From: Paenarthrobacter sp. AR 02
GTDB lineage: Bacteria > Actinomycetota > Actinomycetes > Actinomycetales > Micrococcaceae
Assembly (NCBI RefSeq): GCF_021538675.1
Contig: NZ_JAJUKH010000006.1
Coordinates: forward strand, 62,001-126,000
Length of the DNA: 64,000 bases
Reading direction: 5' to 3'
In this document: piece by piece, positions 39,576 to 48,684 of the stretch
How the letters are laid out: the number at the start of each line of letters is the position of its first letter
How positions within the stretch are numbered: position 1 is the stretch's first letter
The notes under the pieces: generated by a model
Seen by the model: the letters and a program-made list of their open reading frames with translations, nothing else
Told to the model about the DNA's origin: nothing
Databases searched by the model: none
Program-made: the position numbers and the translations under genes

Positions 39576-40232
39576 ATGAAAATCGCTGTGCTGGGTACGG
39601 GAATGGTAGGGCACGCGCTCGCCGGAAAACTCGTCACCCTGGGTCATGAAGTAACCATGGGTTCCCGCGAGGCAGGTAATCCCAAAGGCATGGAATGGGC
39701 CCGAAGCGCCGGCGCAGGGGCAAGCGCCAGCTCCTTCGCGGAGGCCTGTGCACGGTCCAGCCTGATCATCAACGCAACCCCCGGCACCGTGAGCCTGTCA
39801 GTCCTGGCCGAGGCAGGTGACAGCACGCTGGACGGCAAGATCCTGTTGGACGTCTCCAACCCCTTGGATTCATCGAAGGGATTCCCTCCCCCGCTCACGG
39901 TCTGCAATACGGACAGCATCGCCGAAACCATCCAAAGAGCCCATCCGGGAGCCAGGGTGGTGAAGTCGCTGAACACCGTCACCGCACCGGTCATGGTGGA
40001 TCCCGGCCGGCTCCCGGCGCCGCATGACATCTTCATGGCCGGCAACGACGCTGACGCCAAGGCCGTAGTGTCGGGCCTGCTCCAGAAATTTGGGTGGACG
40101 CCCGCGCACATCCGGGATCTGGGCGGGCTGGACGCTGCGCGCGCAATGGAGATGTGGCTCCCCCTCTGGTTGCGGATTTTCATGCAACAGCCCCAAGGAA
40201 AGATGTTCAATATCGGCATCGTTTCCGAATAG
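39576..40232 (+). CDS. F420-dependent NADP reductase-like NAD(P)-binding protein
   Basis: A 218-residue Rossmann protein starting MKIAVLGTGMVGHALAGKL, with MGSREAGNPKGMEWA after it, which fits the NADP phosphate region, and VKSLNTVTAPVMVDP near the middle. This is the F420H2:NADP oxidoreductase (Fno) family, but many members have other partners. AAGGAG lies seven bases before ATG 39576. A rather long open frame upstream of this start is a shadow of the chorismate mutase gene. Use of F420 is not proven by the sequence. Confidence 0.85.
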   Translation: MKIAVLGTGMVGHALAGKLVTLGHEVTMGSREAGNPKGMEWARSAGAGASASSFAEACARSSLIINATPGTVSLSVLAEAGDSTLDGKILLDVSNPLDSSKGFPPPLTVCNTDSIAETIQRAHPGARVVKSLNTVTAPVMVDPGRLPAPHDIFMAGNDADAKAVVSGLLQKFGWTPAHIRDLGGLDAARAMEMWLPLWLRIFMQQPQGKMFNIGIVSE

Positions 40233-40243
40233 AACCAACTACG

Positions 40244-40280
40244 GCAAAGGCACGCCCCCATGCAGGGGGCGTGCCTTTGC
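40244..40280. terminator. Perfect 16-bp hairpin between convergent genes
   Basis: The arm at 40244-40259 pairs perfectly with 40265-40280 around ATGCA. It lies between the ends of the NAD(P)-binding protein gene and the ABC ATPase gene and probably ends both transcripts. There is no long T-run, as is common in actinobacteria. Confidence 0.8.
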
Positions 40281-40310
40281 TGTGGCTCACGCGCCGGGAT
40301 AAATGCCGGG

Positions 40311-42017
40311 CTAGCCGCCCAGCAGTGCCCGGTGCGCTTCCCGCCGTCGTGCTTGTTCGTCCGGGTCCGGCACCGGCAGCGAGGCAATAAGCCGCTTGGT
40401 GTAGTCATGCTGGGGCGAACCCATCACATGGTTGCCGATCCCCTGCTCCACCAGCTGGCCTTTGTAAAGCACGCCCACCCAATGCGACAACATGTCCACC
40501 ACTGCGAGATCGTGGCTGATGAAGAGCGCCGCGAAGCCGAACTGCTCCTGGATGTCTTTGAAGAGGTCCAGCACCTTGGCCTGCACCGACACATCCAGGG
40601 CCGACGTGGGTTCGTCGGCGATCAGAAGCCGCGGGTTCAGCGCCAGCGCCCTCGCCAGCGAGGCCCGTTGCCGCTGCCCACCCGATAGCTCGTGGGGGTA
40701 GCGCTGAGCATACGACGCCGGTAACTGGACTGATTCGAGCAGCTCACCGACCTTTTTCCTCGCTTCGGCGGCGCTCGGTTTCGTGTGGATGACCAGCGGC
40801 TCCGCCACGCACTCACCAATGGTCAGGTGCGGGTTGAAGGACGCCGCCGGGTCCTGGAAGACGAACCCGATCTCTTTCCGCAGTGGACGGAACGATCGTT
40901 CCTTGAAGTCCAGCATCTCGTAGCCGAGCACCTTCAAGCTGCCCCCGGTTGTCCGGTTCAGGCCTGCGATGGCGCGACCAATCGTGGACTTTCCGGAGCC
41001 GGATTCACCCACCAGGCCAAAGACCTCGTTCTCTGACACCGTGAAGCTGACGTTGTCCACTGCCTTGAACCCGTGCCGTCCGAACCGGCCCGGGTACTCA
41101 ATTGTCAGGTTCTTGGCCTCAACCAGTACCTTGCCGTCCTGGTGGAGGCGGCTCCGGGCACCTTCAGAGGCCGAGTGCCGGCCAAGATGGGGAACCGCGG
41201 CGAGGAGGTTGCGGGTGTACTCCTGGCGGGGTTCGGCGAAGAGGACGCGGGACGGCGCCTCCTCCACCACGTCGCCCTGATACATGACAACCACGCGGTC
41301 AGCGAGGTCAGCCACAACGCCCATGTTGTGCGTGATGAGCACAATGGAGGTGCCGTAGTTGTCCCTGAGGTCGCGCAGCAGCTGCAGGATTTCGGCCTGG
41401 ACGGTGACGTCCAACGCCGTGGTGGGTTCGTCGGCCACGATCAGCCCGGGGTTCAACGCGAGCGCCGCGGCGATGACGACACGTTGTTTTTGGCCCCCGG
41501 AGAACTGGTGCGGATAGTAGTCGACCCTGGTTTCAGGGTCCGGGATGCCTACTTTCCGCAGCGCCTCCGTGGCCCTTTTCTTGGCTTCCTTGGCGGAAAC
41601 ACGCTTGCCGTCCGTTGCGTGCGCCCGGATACCCTCGGCGATCTGCCAGCCGACGGTAAAGACAGGATTCAGCGCCGTGGAGGGTTCCTGGAAGACCATG
41701 GCAACATCCCTGCCACGGATTTTCCTGAGTGTGGATTTGCTGACACTGATCACGTTGTTGCCATTGATCACCACGGCACCGGAGCTGATGGCCGTTTCGG
41801 GAAGCAAGCCCAGGATCGTTTTCGCGGTGACGGTCTTTCCCGATCCCGACTCGCCCACGATGGCCACTACTTCACCGGCCTTCACCTCCAGGCTGACGTC
41901 CTTGACGGCGTGAACGTCTCCGCCATCGGTGGCGAAAGTGACTTGGAGACGGTCAATGGTGAGCACGGGCTCACCAGCAACGGACTGGTCTGAGACATTT
42001 CCAAGGTTGGTGGTCAT
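40311..42017 (-). CDS. Peptide-type ABC transporter ATPase with two ABC domains (DppD-DppF fusion)
   Basis: A 568-residue ATPase subunit. The first ABC domain has Walker A GESGSGKTVTAKT and signature FSGGQKQRV; the second has GESGSGKSTIGRA and LSGGQRQRA. Each domain has a Walker B ending in DEPT. Fusion of the two ATPases in one chain is common in actinobacteria. The ATG at 42017 overlaps the last codons of the upstream permease gene by four bases, completing an SBP-permease-permease-ATPase operon. Confidence 0.95.
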   Translation of the reverse strand: MTTNLGNVSDQSVAGEPVLTIDRLQVTFATDGGDVHAVKDVSLEVKAGEVVAIVGESGSGKTVTAKTILGLLPETAISSGAVVINGNNVISVSKSTLRKIRGRDVAMVFQEPSTALNPVFTVGWQIAEGIRAHATDGKRVSAKEAKKRATEALRKVGIPDPETRVDYYPHQFSGGQKQRVVIAAALALNPGLIVADEPTTALDVTVQAEILQLLRDLRDNYGTSIVLITHNMGVVADLADRVVVMYQGDVVEEAPSRVLFAEPRQEYTRNLLAAVPHLGRHSASEGARSRLHQDGKVLVEAKNLTIEYPGRFGRHGFKAVDNVSFTVSENEVFGLVGESGSGKSTIGRAIAGLNRTTGGSLKVLGYEMLDFKERSFRPLRKEIGFVFQDPAASFNPHLTIGECVAEPLVIHTKPSAAEARKKVGELLESVQLPASYAQRYPHELSGGQRQRASLARALALNPRLLIADEPTSALDVSVQAKVLDLFKDIQEQFGFAALFISHDLAVVDMLSHWVGVLYKGQLVEQGIGNHVMGSPQHDYTKRLIASLPVPDPDEQARRREAHRALLGG

Positions 42018-43027
42018 GGCTTTCCTGCCTCTGCCGGGGTTTCCGACGTTCCTGTTTCCGGGGTTGCGGACAGCACCGGGGTCCTACCGGCGCGCTTGCG
42101 TCCGCGGATGCGGGGGTCGTTGAGGTCGTTGATGCTCTCGCCGACCAACGTCAGGCCCAGCACAGTCAGGACGATCGCAATGCCCGGGAAGACACCCGTC
42201 CACCAAATTCCCGACGAGGTGTCAGCCAGAGCCTTGTTGAGGTCGAAACCCCACTCGGCTGCTGACGTTGGTTCGATGCCGAAGCCCAGGAAGCCCAGGC
42301 CGGCCAGGGTGAGAATGGCCTCCGATGCGTTGAGGGTAAACATCAGCGGCAGGGTCCTGGTGGCGTTCTTGAAGATGTGCCGTCCGATGATGCGCAGGCT
42401 CGAGGCGCCCAGGACCTTGGCCGATTCGACGAATGGTTCGGCTTTGAGGCGGATGGTTTCGGCGCGTATCACGCGGAAATACTGTGGGACGAACACCACG
42501 GTGATCGAGAACGCGCAGGAGAAGATCCCGCCCCAGAAACTGGACTGACCCCGGCTGATGACAATGGAGATGACGATTGCCAGGAGCAGCGTCGGGAAGG
42601 CGTAGATGGCGTCCGCGACCACCACGAGGATCCGGTCAAGCCAGCCCCCGAAGTACCCGCTGAGCAATCCCAGGGCGACGCCGAGGAACAGGGACATTGC
42701 AACGGACACGATGATGACCGTCACGGCCGTCTGCGATCCCCAGATAACCCGCGACAGGACGTCGTAGCCGCCCACGGTGGTTCCCAACAGGTGATTTCCA
42801 CCGGGAGCCTGCTGGGTGGGGAAGGAACCGGAGGCATCGCTGAGCTGGGAATATCCATAGGGTGCCAGCAGCGGTGCGAAAATGCTCGTCAGGATGAACA
42901 GCCCGCTCAGGACTACCCCCACGATGAGCATGCCGCGTTGGAGCCCTACGCTCTTCTTGAGGTGGGACACTACCGGAAGCCTCGAGAACAGGGGCTGCCG
43001 GGGCGGTGTGAGCGTTGGTGTGCTCAT
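42014..43027 (-). CDS. Peptide ABC transporter permease (DppC-like)
   Basis: A 337-residue inner-membrane permease with an N-terminal OppC-type anchor (GMLIVGVVLSGLFILTS), about six spans and the EAA loop AESAKVLGASSLRIIGRHIF. ATG 43027 is chosen because it gives the standard OppC start; the longer frame upstream is a shadow of the dppB-like gene. It lies two bases from the stop of that gene and overlaps the ATPase gene start. Confidence 0.94.
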   Translation of the reverse strand: MSTPTLTPPRQPLFSRLPVVSHLKKSVGLQRGMLIVGVVLSGLFILTSIFAPLLAPYGYSQLSDASGSFPTQQAPGGNHLLGTTVGGYDVLSRVIWGSQTAVTVIIVSVAMSLFLGVALGLLSGYFGGWLDRILVVVADAIYAFPTLLLAIVISIVISRGQSSFWGGIFSCAFSITVVFVPQYFRVIRAETIRLKAEPFVESAKVLGASSLRIIGRHIFKNATRTLPLMFTLNASEAILTLAGLGFLGFGIEPTSAAEWGFDLNKALADTSSGIWWTGVFPGIAIVLTVLGLTLVGESINDLNDPRIRGRKRAGRTPVLSATPETGTSETPAEAGKP

Positions 43028-43029
43028 GG

Positions 43030-44121
43030 TCAGTACCTCACTCGGGGGTCGATGAGCGCGGCGATGATGTCCACGATGAAGTTGGTGACGGCCACGATGA
43101 TGGCCAGCAGCACCACGATGCCTTGTACTGCCACGAAGTCGCGGGCATTGAGGTACTGCACCAGTTGGTACCCAAGGCCCTTCCACTCGAACGTGGTTTC
43201 CGTCAGGATGGCACCGCCCAGCATCAACGCGATCTGCAGGCCCATGACGGTGATGACCGGGATCAATGCCGGTTTGTAGGCGTGCTTGGTCACCAGCCTG
43301 TACTCGCTGACGCCCCGGGACCGGCCGGCCTCGACGTAGTCCTTGCCGAGGGTACCGATCACGTTGGTGCGCACCAAGCGCAAGAACACCCCGGCGGTCA
43401 ACAAGCCCAACGCGATGGCAGGGAGAACCGCATGGGCTGCGACATCGCCCAGTGCCGTGAAGTTGCCGCTGCGAATCGCGTCCAGCCAATAGATGCCCGA
43501 CGGCGCCGCGAGTCCGCCCATGGTCAGTTCCGTCCGGGTTGAAGCACGGCCCGCGACGGGAAACCAACCCAGCCAGACGGAGAAGGTGAGCTTCAGCAGC
43601 AGTCCCGAGAAGAAGACGGGTGTCGCGTAGCAAAGGATCGCAAAGAACCGCAGCACGGCGTCGGACGTCTTGTCCCGGTGTTGCGCGGCGATAAGTCCGA
43701 ACGGAATTCCCACTGCGAGCGCAACGATCAGTGCGTTGATGGACAACTCCAGGGTTGCCGCACCAAAGGTAGTGAGCACCTCGACGACGGGACGCCGGTC
43801 CGTGATCGTGGTACCGAAGTTCCCGGTCAGGAGTTGGCCGAGGTATTCGAAGTACTGGACGAGAACGGGCCGGTCGTAGCCGGCGTCATGGATGCGCTGG
43901 GCCAAGACGTCCGGAGGAAGCCGGCCTCCTTGTGCCGCGGTGATGGGGTCGCCAATGACCCGCATCAGGAAGAAGACGAGTGTCACGAGGATAAAAACTG
44001 TGGGGATGATCAGGAAGAACCTAACCACGATGTATCTGCCAAGCCCTCCTCCGGACCTGGACTTGCTCTTTGGAGCAACGATCCCTGGCTCTGCCTCGGG
44101 GACCTCAATAAGTGTTGTCAT
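43030..44121 (-). CDS. Peptide ABC transporter permease (DppB-like)
   Basis: A 363-residue permease. After a short cytoplasmic N-terminus the first span is VVRFFLIIPTVFILVTLVFF, followed by the family motif RVIGDPITAAQGG. The EAA loop is YVEAGRSRGVSEYRLVTKHA. The substrate is probably a peptide or related molecule, as judged from the family 5 binding protein encoded 126 bases upstream. Confidence 0.94.
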   Translation of the reverse strand: MTTLIEVPEAEPGIVAPKSKSRSGGGLGRYIVVRFFLIIPTVFILVTLVFFLMRVIGDPITAAQGGRLPPDVLAQRIHDAGYDRPVLVQYFEYLGQLLTGNFGTTITDRRPVVEVLTTFGAATLELSINALIVALAVGIPFGLIAAQHRDKTSDAVLRFFAILCYATPVFFSGLLLKLTFSVWLGWFPVAGRASTRTELTMGGLAAPSGIYWLDAIRSGNFTALGDVAAHAVLPAIALGLLTAGVFLRLVRTNVIGTLGKDYVEAGRSRGVSEYRLVTKHAYKPALIPVITVMGLQIALMLGGAILTETTFEWKGLGYQLVQYLNARDFVAVQGIVVLLAIIVAVTNFIVDIIAALIDPRVRY

Positions 44122-44247
44122 TGTTACCTGTATTTCCTGCCCGTGGATTGCGCGGGATTTGGCTCATGCGTGCTGCCCACCTTGGTGTTCAGCAAGGAGG
44201 CGGGACGTCTGGTGGACGTCCCGCCTTCCTTCCATGGAGAGGCTCGG

Positions 44248-45876
44248 TTACTTGGAGACAGTTCCGAGGCGGAACTTGAAGGACGGATCCAATGTCTTGT
44301 CGACACCGTTCACGCCACTGCCGACAACTGCCACCTGGGCGCCCTGGAGCAGGGGCAGGGTGGAGATGTCCTTAGCCAGTGCGTTCTGGACATCCTTGAT
44401 GTCGGATTCGCGCTTGGTCTTGTCCGCTTCGGTGAGCTGCTTGGCGATGAGGTCGTTGACCGTGGCGTTGTTGTAGTGGTTCTTGAGGAAGCCGCCCTCC
44501 GGGAAGAACGGGGTGAGGTAGTTGTCCGCGTCGCTGAAGTCCGGGAACCAACCGAACTGGAACAGCGGGTACTCGTCGGCGCGGCTGGCCTTGCTGTAGG
44601 TCACCCACTCGGTGGATTGCAGGTTGACCTTGAACAGGCCGGACTTCTCCAGCTGTTCCTTCACCATGGCGTATTCGTCGCCGGAGGATCCACCGTAGTG
44701 GTCCGGGTTGTACTGGAGGTTCAGTGAGACGGGTTCAGTGATCCCGGCATCTGTCAGGACCTTCTTGGCCTTGTCCAGGCTCGGCTTGCCGGCGTCGCCA
44801 TAGGCGTCCTTAAAGGACTCGTTGGCTCCCATGAATCCGTTGGGGACGTTCGAGTACAGGGGCAGGTAGGTGCCCTTGTAAACCTGGTCGGCGATGGCCT
44901 GGCGGTCAACAAGGTTGGCGATTGCCTGCCGCACGGCAAGTGCTTTGGCGGGATCAGCATCGGTGGCCTTGGTTCCGAACGGCATGGTGTCGAAGTTGAA
45001 AGTGATGTAGCGGATTTCGCCACCGGGGCCTGTGAGGACCTTGACTTTGGAATCCTTGCGGAGATCGTCGATGTCCGTCGCGCTGAGGCTGCGGAAGGCA
45101 ACGTCAATGGCACCTTGCTGGATTTCCAGTTTCAGGTTGGTGGGGCTGGCGTAGTACTTGATAGTGGCGGCGTCGTTCGCCGGCTTGCCAAGGACACCCT
45201 TGTAATCGGCAAATGCCTTGAAACTGACCAGCTCGTTCTTTTTGTAGCTGTCGATGGTGTACTGGCCATAGAAGGCGTTGGCCTTGATGATTTCGTCGTC
45301 CGAGAGGATCTTGTCTGCCGGGAAGACTTCATCGTCCACGATCGGCGCGGCAGGGCTGCTGAGAATCTGGCTGAACGTTTGGTCATTGGCATTCTTGAGC
45401 TTGAACACCACGGTGGTGGCATCCGGTGCGCTCACGCTTTGGATGTTGGTAAGCAAGGACGCCGGACCGGCGGGGTCGTTGATGGCTACCTGGCGATCGA
45501 ACGAGAATTTGACGTCCTTGGAGTCCAAGGTGTGACCGTTGGCCCACTTGAGCCCCGACTTGAGCTTGACCGTGTACTCGGAAGGGGACGTGAACGACGC
45601 CGATTCGGCGAGGTCGGGTACGGGCTCTGCGCTGCCCGGCTTGGAATTGAGGAGGAAGGAGTAGACCTGGTTCATCACCATGAATGAACCGTTGTCGTAG
45701 GAGCCTGCCGGGTCAAGGGAGGTGACCTTGTCCGTGGTGCCGTAGGCGATGGGGCCGCCGGCAGCCGGAGCGGATGATGAACCGCCTCCGGAGGGCCCGG
45801 TGCATGCCGTCAAGGCGAATGCGGAGATGCCCGCCAGCGCGATAACGCCGTGCAGGGCCTTCTTGTTCAGTGCCAT
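44248..45876 (-). CDS. Extracellular solute-binding lipoprotein, family 5
   Basis: A 542-residue lipoprotein that captures the ligand for the ABC importer. The signal peptide ends with lipobox ALTAC (C25), followed by a Gly/Ser-rich linker. SBP_bac_5 landmarks are KLKSGLKWANGHTLDSKDVK and the C-terminal domain with PLFQFGWFPDFSDADNYLTP. The ATG at 45876 is the likely start; the upstream in-frame stretch to 45951 lacks a signal. The operon continues to both permeases and the ATPase. Specificity cannot be read from sequence; peptides are the usual ligands. Confidence 0.94.
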   Translation of the reverse strand: MALNKKALHGVIALAGISAFALTACTGPSGGGSSSAPAAGGPIAYGTTDKVTSLDPAGSYDNGSFMVMNQVYSFLLNSKPGSAEPVPDLAESASFTSPSEYTVKLKSGLKWANGHTLDSKDVKFSFDRQVAINDPAGPASLLTNIQSVSAPDATTVVFKLKNANDQTFSQILSSPAAPIVDDEVFPADKILSDDEIIKANAFYGQYTIDSYKKNELVSFKAFADYKGVLGKPANDAATIKYYASPTNLKLEIQQGAIDVAFRSLSATDIDDLRKDSKVKVLTGPGGEIRYITFNFDTMPFGTKATDADPAKALAVRQAIANLVDRQAIADQVYKGTYLPLYSNVPNGFMGANESFKDAYGDAGKPSLDKAKKVLTDAGITEPVSLNLQYNPDHYGGSSGDEYAMVKEQLEKSGLFKVNLQSTEWVTYSKASRADEYPLFQFGWFPDFSDADNYLTPFFPEGGFLKNHYNNATVNDLIAKQLTEADKTKRESDIKDVQNALAKDISTLPLLQGAQVAVVGSGVNGVDKTLDPSFKFRLGTVSK

Positions 45877-45985
45877 CTGGTGAACCTTCTGTTCGATGGA
45901 TTGGGCGCGCCGCCGTGGAAAATTTGTGACGGCGGACACTCTTGATCCCACGATTCAACCAGACTTCCTGAGCGGAGAACCCCGG

Positions 45986-46009
45986 ATTTTGTGATTCGAG
46001 ACATAAAAT
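45986..46009. promoter_or_regulatory. Imperfect AT-rich inverted repeat in the SBP/metacaspase divergent region
   Basis: ATTTTGTG (45986-45993) and CATAAAAT (46002-46009) form an inverted repeat with one mismatch, separated by eight bases. The region is distinctly AT-rich against its surroundings, and lies between the divergent solute-binding-protein and metacaspase genes. It could be an operator or include promoter elements. Confidence 0.35.
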
Positions 46010-46105
46010 TTACCTTCCAGTAGCTTTCTTCTTCGTCCGGCAGCCATTGCCCGGCCGCGGAGGCGGGAATATGGTGGTCCCGGGGATCAGTCAAGGGGCG
46101 ACGGC

Positions 46106-46945
46106 TTGGACAAGCACATGGATAAGGCAGCACTCTGCGTAGGTATCAATCAGTTCGCCTCCCTGCCGCAGTCGAGCTGGCTACAGGGCTGCGTGAACGA
46201 TGCCAAGGACCTGGCCGCCGTCCTGGCAGACTCCTACGGCTTCGATGCTTCGGCCATCACTGTTCTCTGCGACGCCCAGGCCACGAAGAAGGCAGTCATG
46301 GCGGAGCTGAACAAACTGGTGGACGCGGCGGTCGCCGGCAAAGCCACACACCTCGTTTTCACCTTTTCCAGCCACGGCACCCAAATCCCTGATACTAACG
46401 GGGACGAGGACGACAGCCTGGATGAGGCTTTCGCCTGCCATGACATCAACAGCAGCGGGGACGCGTGGGACCCGGACACCGTGATCTCGGATGATGAACT
46501 CTCAGCCGTTTTTGCCCGCCTGCCCGAAGGTGTCCTCATGGACGTCGTCCTGGACACCTGCCACAGCGGCACGGGGCTTAAGTCCCTGGACTTGCTACCT
46601 GGCAGGCGGCCACGTTTCCTCCCCGCACCGACGCCGGAAGCTGCCATAGCGAACGAAGACAAGGAGCTCCGAAGCCTGCGCGACCTGGTCAAAGCCGCCA
46701 AGCTATCAACTCCCGTCCTGATGGCGGCCTGTCGATCCGACCAAACGGCCGCCGACGCGTTGATCGAGGGCCGCTATAACGGCGCCTTCACCTACAACTT
46801 CCTGAAGACACTCCGATCCGACGGGGGGTTGGGGCGGGCCGAAATCCTCAAGCTGGTCAGCAAAGGCCTGAAGGCCGGCGGCTTTGACCAAGTGGCGCAA
46901 CTGGAAGCCCCCAAAGCAGCCCGCAAGGCCGCATGGGGAAAGTGA
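46106..46945 (+). CDS. Caspase-family (metacaspase/orthocaspase) cysteine protease
   Basis: A 279-residue protein made of a single p20-type caspase domain. The catalytic dyad is H90 (FTFSSHGTQ) and C152 (DTCHSGTG), both present. The acidic loop DTNGDEDDSLDE after the histidine resembles the calcium-binding loop of metacaspases, which cleave after Arg or Lys. No membrane span, signal peptide or extra domain is seen. The start is TTG 46106 (AAGGGG about 10 bases upstream) or ATG 46118. It is convergent with a zinc-protease-like gene (19-base gap). The substrate and role are unknown. Confidence 0.92.
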   Translation: MDKHMDKAALCVGINQFASLPQSSWLQGCVNDAKDLAAVLADSYGFDASAITVLCDAQATKKAVMAELNKLVDAAVAGKATHLVFTFSSHGTQIPDTNGDEDDSLDEAFACHDINSSGDAWDPDTVISDDELSAVFARLPEGVLMDVVLDTCHSGTGLKSLDLLPGRRPRFLPAPTPEAAIANEDKELRSLRDLVKAAKLSTPVLMAACRSDQTAADALIEGRYNGAFTYNFLKTLRSDGGLGRAEILKLVSKGLKAGGFDQVAQLEAPKAARKAAWGK

Positions 46946-46964
46946 GAGTTCGGGCATGAATCGC

Positions 46965-48620
46965 CTAGTCACCGGTGCCGTGAAACCTGTTTCGCACGCC
47001 CGCTGAGGCGGCCAGCTCGGCGTCGTGCTGTTGGTCGGAACCGAACAACTTGCCTTGGCGCTCCCGGTCCATAACGGGCTTCAGCGCGGCATACACAAGC
47101 CGCCCACCGGCGTCGAACCGCAAAAGTCCTCCACCCCGAATGTCTACGTAGTCCCTTGTGGTCCTCAACCCGAGGCGGACGTTCGCTTCCCGCCGGCTCA
47201 TCCGCACCGTCTGGATGAACGAAGCCCCAATTTCGGAAATGACGAACCCGTCCGGGGACACGCGCTCCGATGTCCGGACGCGCGTGGAGCTCAGTGGAGT
47301 CCGTCGTTCCAGCCGTGCCGCGTCAAGGAGCCTCGGGTTTTCCCAGACGAAGCGCTGCACTTCCTGGGGGTCCGAGCCCAGGGCCGATAGGCGGATGGGA
47401 TAGCGGAGCCCCTGGTAGTTCTCAACGCCGCTGATGTTGTCCCTGGACACCCTCCGGATGCCGATTGCGGAGAATTCCGCTTGAAGAGCGTCGCGGTACC
47501 CGTGGATGTCCTCCGGGACCATGTCCAGGTCGGCTGCGATGATGCCCCGCAGGAGATCACGCCAGGACACATCAACCGGCGGCATGTAGGACAGTCCCCG
47601 GATAACCATCCGCAGGACCCGGGTTGCCACGATGGAGCCGGATTCGGCTTTTTGCCGGAGGCTTTGCCCGTCTCCCAGTCTGGCATTCCTTTCGACCCAG
47701 AGCCGCTGGACGGCGCGGAGCACGGCGCCCACCACCACGGCACCGCGTGCATGAGGTTCGCACAGCTCCTGCCAGTGGTCGGGGACGACGCCCACGAACG
47801 GCTCACGCAGCGGCCCCCGGGCGAACAGGTCGCGGGCGAAATCGAAAAGCGATCGCATCATGACCACGTCGTCGACCACCTGCCCGGCTCCGAAACCGGC
47901 TCGAGCTGCTTCAAGCTGGCGGTAGACGACGTCCCGCGAAGAAAAGACCGAAAGGATAGCCACGAGGTCAGCCAGGGCCTCGTGCATCGCCAGCTGCTCC
48001 ATGGTGGCCAGCTCATCGGCCCAGGCGGGACGGAACCCGTCCAGGATCGCGTGCGTCACCTCGTGGGCCACGATGTCCCTGTAGAGGGCCGTCGGAACCT
48101 TGTATCCCATCCGGTCCACCGAGCCGAAGCGGATGATGTTGCTTCCACGCTGATATCCGGTATCCGTGGCTGTGACCAGGTCGCGGGCTTTGAGGACCAC
48201 GCGCCCCTCCGGGTTCCAAGGCATACGCCGTCCCAGGGTGCTTTCAAAGATGTCCAGGGTGCTCATCGCCACCCCGTACACATGTTGGGCCAGGAAGCGG
48301 GTGTCATCCAGCAGCTCCCGCAGACCGTGCGGCGGCGGCTCGTCGACCAACTGCCAGGGGTCTCCCTGCCTGGTAAGCGTCACCGGGGATACGTTGGTAC
48401 CGCGCCACTTCCGGATGTGGATCGCGTAGCGGTGCCCGGTGGGTCCGCGCCTCAGCCGTTCCACAGGGATCCGTACCTGCGCCGTCTCCGGGGCAGTACC
48501 GTCCGCTCCAATTGGCCCCTCAGCCAGGACGGTCACCGTGACCATTTGCCCGGCTTTGATATCTCCCGGGCCCTTCTTTGGAAATGCCACAGTCATCGCC
48601 ATCCCGGATGCGGACCCCAC
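46965..48620 (-). CDS. Gluzincin-like metalloprotease with HEVTH motif
   Basis: A protein of up to 551 residues. Residues 186-190 read HEVTH and are followed 24 residues after the second His by E214 in MHEALADLVA, which resembles the NExxSD third-ligand helix of thermolysin-type gluzincins. The N-terminal 170 residues and the C-terminal part (about 330-551) match no domain I recognise. There is no signal peptide, so it may act in the cytoplasm. The start is uncertain: GTG 48620, ATG 48602 or ATG 48596, none with a clear ribosome-binding site (numbering here uses 48620). It lies downstream of mnmA on the same strand and is convergent with the metacaspase. Confidence 0.78.
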   Translation of the reverse strand: MGSASGMAMTVAFPKKGPGDIKAGQMVTVTVLAEGPIGADGTAPETAQVRIPVERLRRGPTGHRYAIHIRKWRGTNVSPVTLTRQGDPWQLVDEPPPHGLRELLDDTRFLAQHVYGVAMSTLDIFESTLGRRMPWNPEGRVVLKARDLVTATDTGYQRGSNIIRFGSVDRMGYKVPTALYRDIVAHEVTHAILDGFRPAWADELATMEQLAMHEALADLVAILSVFSSRDVVYRQLEAARAGFGAGQVVDDVVMMRSLFDFARDLFARGPLREPFVGVVPDHWQELCEPHARGAVVVGAVLRAVQRLWVERNARLGDGQSLRQKAESGSIVATRVLRMVIRGLSYMPPVDVSWRDLLRGIIAADLDMVPEDIHGYRDALQAEFSAIGIRRVSRDNISGVENYQGLRYPIRLSALGSDPQEVQRFVWENPRLLDAARLERRTPLSSTRVRTSERVSPDGFVISEIGASFIQTVRMSRREANVRLGLRTTRDYVDIRGGGLLRFDAGGRLVYAALKPVMDRERQGKLFGSDQQHDAELAASAGVRNRFHGTGD

Positions 48621-48684
48621 ATACCGCAGCGGAAACGCTGCTTAGCCCAGTATGGAGGCCGGCCAATCCGGTGGCAATGGCCCT

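Noticed and set aside
48626..48641. GCAGCG-GAAA-CGCTGC hairpin between mnmA and the zincin gene, considered as a terminator
   Set aside because: The stem is only six pairs, no T-run follows on the minus strand, and it lies just before the next possible start. It is too weak to call.
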